Assembly (NCBI GenBank): GCA_006742785.1
Contig: AP019755.1
Coordinates: 434,001-498,000, forward strand
Source: Nitrosomonas stercoris
GTDB taxonomy: Bacteria; Pseudomonadota; Gammaproteobacteria; Burkholderiales; Nitrosomonadaceae
DNA: 64,000 nt
Direction of reading: 5' to 3'
The notes under the pieces are model-generated. The model was not told the DNA's origin and made no database searches. It worked only from the letters and a program-made list of their open reading frames with translations. Of the stretch, positions 62,373 to 64,000 are shown piece after piece (positions within the stretch are counted from its first letter, which is position 1; each line of letters starts with the position of its first letter). The position numbers and the translations under genes were made by a program.

Positions 62373-64000
62373 TTGAGACCGATAAAAAAAAGCATCACCT
62401 ACGGACACCATACACTCACCATAGAAACAGGAGAAATCGCCAAACAAGCACATGGTGCCGTCATGGTTTCCATCGATGATACTGTTGTGCTCGTTACTGC
62501 TGTAGGCAACAAAAACGTAAAATCTGGACAGGATTTTTTTCCGTTAACAGTTGACTATCAGGAAAAATCCTATGCAGCCGGACGTATTCCCGGTGGATTT
62601 TTCAAACGCGAAGGACGCCCTTCTGAAAAAGAAATTCTCACCTCCAGATTGATTGATCGACCGATACGCCCCCTCTTCCCTGATGGTTTCTACAACGAAG
62701 TACAAGTCATTGCCACTGTTTTGTCATCAGAAGCTGAAATTGATACTGATATCCCAGCAATGATTGGTGCTTCCGCTGCACTGGTGCTTTCCGGTATCCC
62801 TTTTGATGGTCCTGTTGGAGCTGCTCGTGTTGGTTACATCAACAATGAATATGTGCTTAACCCGACTTTATCCCAACTCAAGGAATCGCAGCTGGACTTG
62901 GTGGTAGCCGGCATACAAAATGCAGTGCTTATGGTTGAATCGGAAGCAGACGAACTCTCTGAAGACATTATGCTTGGTGCAGTAACTTATGGCCACGAGC
63001 AGATGCAGCAAGTGATTACCATGATCAATGAATTGGCAGACGAAGCCGGTGTCACGATATGGGATTGGCAACCAACAGAAAGAGATCTTGCCTTAGCTGA
63101 TCAGGTAGCACAGCTAGCTGAGGCGGATTTGCGCGAAGCATTCCAAATAAAGCAAAAATCTGCTAGAACTGAGGCCATCAGCGCAATCTGGCAACGTGTT
63201 TTCTCAGAATTAAAAATTGGTACGGATGAAGGGCCAAGTGAACAGGCTGTTAAAGAAATTGCTTTTTCACTGGAAGCCAAAATCGTGCGTAACAGCATCC
63301 TTGATGGTGAATCCCGTATTGATGGTCGAGGAACACGTACTGTCAGACCTATTACCATTCGTAATGGTGTCTTGCCACGTACTCACGGTTCAGCATTATT
63401 TACGCGGGGTGAAACGCAAGCGCTGGTTGTTACAACCCTGGGAACTGCTCGTGACGAACAAAAAATTGACGCATTGCAAGGAGAATACACTGATCGCTTC
63501 ATGTTGCATTACAACATGCCTCCTTACGCTACTGGCGAAACCGGCAGAGTAGGTTCACCCAAACGACGTGAAATCGGCCATGGTCGCTTGGCAAAACGTG
63601 CCTTGCTTGCTGTTCTGCCGCCGGCGGAAGAATTTGGTTACGCCATACGAGTTGTGTCAGAAGTAACTGAATCAAACGGCTCCAGCTCAATGGCTTCTGT
63701 TTGTGGTGGATGTCTGGCATTGATGGATGCTGGCGTTCCGCTAAAAGCGCATGTTGCCGGAATTGCAATGGGATTAATCAAGGAAGGCAATCGATTCGCA
63801 GTGTTAACAGACATCCTGGGAGACGAGGATCATTTAGGTGACATGGACTTCAAGGTAGCAGGCACCGAGCAAGGCATCACAGCACTACAAATGGATATCA
63901 AAATTCAGGGAATCACTAAGGAGATTATGCAAGTAGCCTTGTTACAGGCAAAAGAAGGACGGCTTCATATCCTGGATATCATGAAGCAATCTCTGCCCAT
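62373..64000 (+). CDS. pnp: Polyribonucleotide nucleotidyltransferase, 5' part
   Basis: Frame open to the window end (542 codons). TTG start at 62373 with AAGAAGGA upstream gives [19 protein letters not shown]. First RNase PH domain ([32 protein letters not shown]), helical linker, and the second catalytic RNase PH domain ([24 protein letters not shown], and the [19 protein letters not shown] active-site aspartates) are visible. KH and S1 domains lie beyond the window. 3'-5' RNA phosphorolysis in the degradosome. Confidence 0.96.
   Translation, partial: MRPIKKSITYGHHTLTIETGEIAKQAHGAVMVSIDDTVVLVTAVGNKNVKSGQDFFPLTVDYQEKSYAAGRIPGGFFKREGRPSEKEILTSRLIDRPIRPLFPDGFYNEVQVIATVLSSEAEIDTDIPAMIGASAALVLSGIPFDGPVGAARVGYINNEYVLNPTLSQLKESQLDLVVAGIQNAVLMVESEADELSEDIMLGAVTYGHEQMQQVITMINELADEAGVTIWDWQPTERDLALADQVAQLAEADLREAFQIKQKSARTEAISAIWQRVFSELKIGTDEGPSEQAVKEIAFSLEAKIVRNSILDGESRIDGRGTRTVRPITIRNGVLPRTHGSALFTRGETQALVVTTLGTARDEQKIDALQGEYTDRFMLHYNMPPYATGETGRVGSPKRREIGHGRLAKRALLAVLPPAEEFGYAIRVVSEVTESNGSSSMASVCGGCLALMDAGVPLKAHVAGIAMGLIKEGNRFAVLTDILGDEDHLGDMDFKVAGTEQGITALQMDIKIQGITKEIMQVALLQAKEGRLHILDIMKQSLP

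Overview
The window looks like a chromosome segment of a betaproteobacterium, most plausibly a Nitrosomonas-like member of the Nitrosomonadaceae. The housekeeping proteins, the biotin cluster order (bioB-bioF-bioH-bioC-bioD) and the dense short palindromic repeats (ends CTGGATTGC / GCAATCCAG) fit that group. No amo, hao or 16S gene lies in the window, so the genus is inference.

Layout. 1-10.9 kb is an accessory region: a partial IS5-family element, an orphan ABC permease, a hepT-mntA module, one rpn gene, a higBA locus whose toxin is split by an IS, two related RelE/HTH toxin-antitoxin (TA) loci in opposite orientation (one with a frameshifted toxin), a fitAB locus with a frameshifted toxin, remnants of a further TA locus, and an internally deleted IS3-type element, all embedded in palindromic repeats. 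11.0-20.7 kb is a five-gene, leftward glycan operon: TagD-like glycerol-3-phosphate cytidylyltransferase, a 1206-aa TPR/CDP-glycerol glycerophosphotransferase/GT4 fusion, a GT2-like protein, a 1024-aa TPR/glycerophosphotransferase paralogue, and a second GT2-like enzyme. 21-35 kb holds two direct copies of a ~2.9-kb block with paired rpn genes. Between the copies lie vapBC, an intact IS5-family element, flagellin (fliC), a GIY-YIG protein, flaG and a RelE/Phd-type TA pair. From 35 kb the sequence becomes conventional: GAF-containing PilB/GspE-like ATPase, metallo-phosphodiesterase, UspA, TerC, patatin, prolyl aminopeptidase, bioBFHCD, comF, trmL, a NERD-helicase, DUF488, zwf-gnd-ADP-ribosylglycohydrolase, yggU-yggT-proC, rpmH-rnpA-yidD-yidC-mnmE, rpsO and the start of pnp.

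The strongest system-level signal is the rpn family. Each of five full-length rpn genes carries an internal in-frame ATG, 7-8 nt after a perfect AGGAGGT Shine-Dalgarno, that would give a separate 72-84-aa C-terminal protein. The full-length starts have no recognisable Shine-Dalgarno. Just inside the short frame, copies differ by 0-3 units of a four-residue (12-bp) repeat. This is the gene-within-gene RpnL/RpnS toxin-antitoxin arrangement known for E. coli Rpn proteins, here multiplied, duplicated and bounded by repeat ends. The second signal is the TagD plus TPR-glycerophosphotransferase operon, which predicts a glycerol-phosphate-bearing surface polymer or protein modification in a Gram-negative.

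Mobile DNA is active or recently active: an intact IS5-family element, a mosaic IS with one end from a sibling family, and two 141-bp MITEs whose termini match that sibling end. Of the conventional TA loci, several have lost the toxin by IS insertion, 1-bp deletion or multiple lesions while the antitoxin frame stays open.
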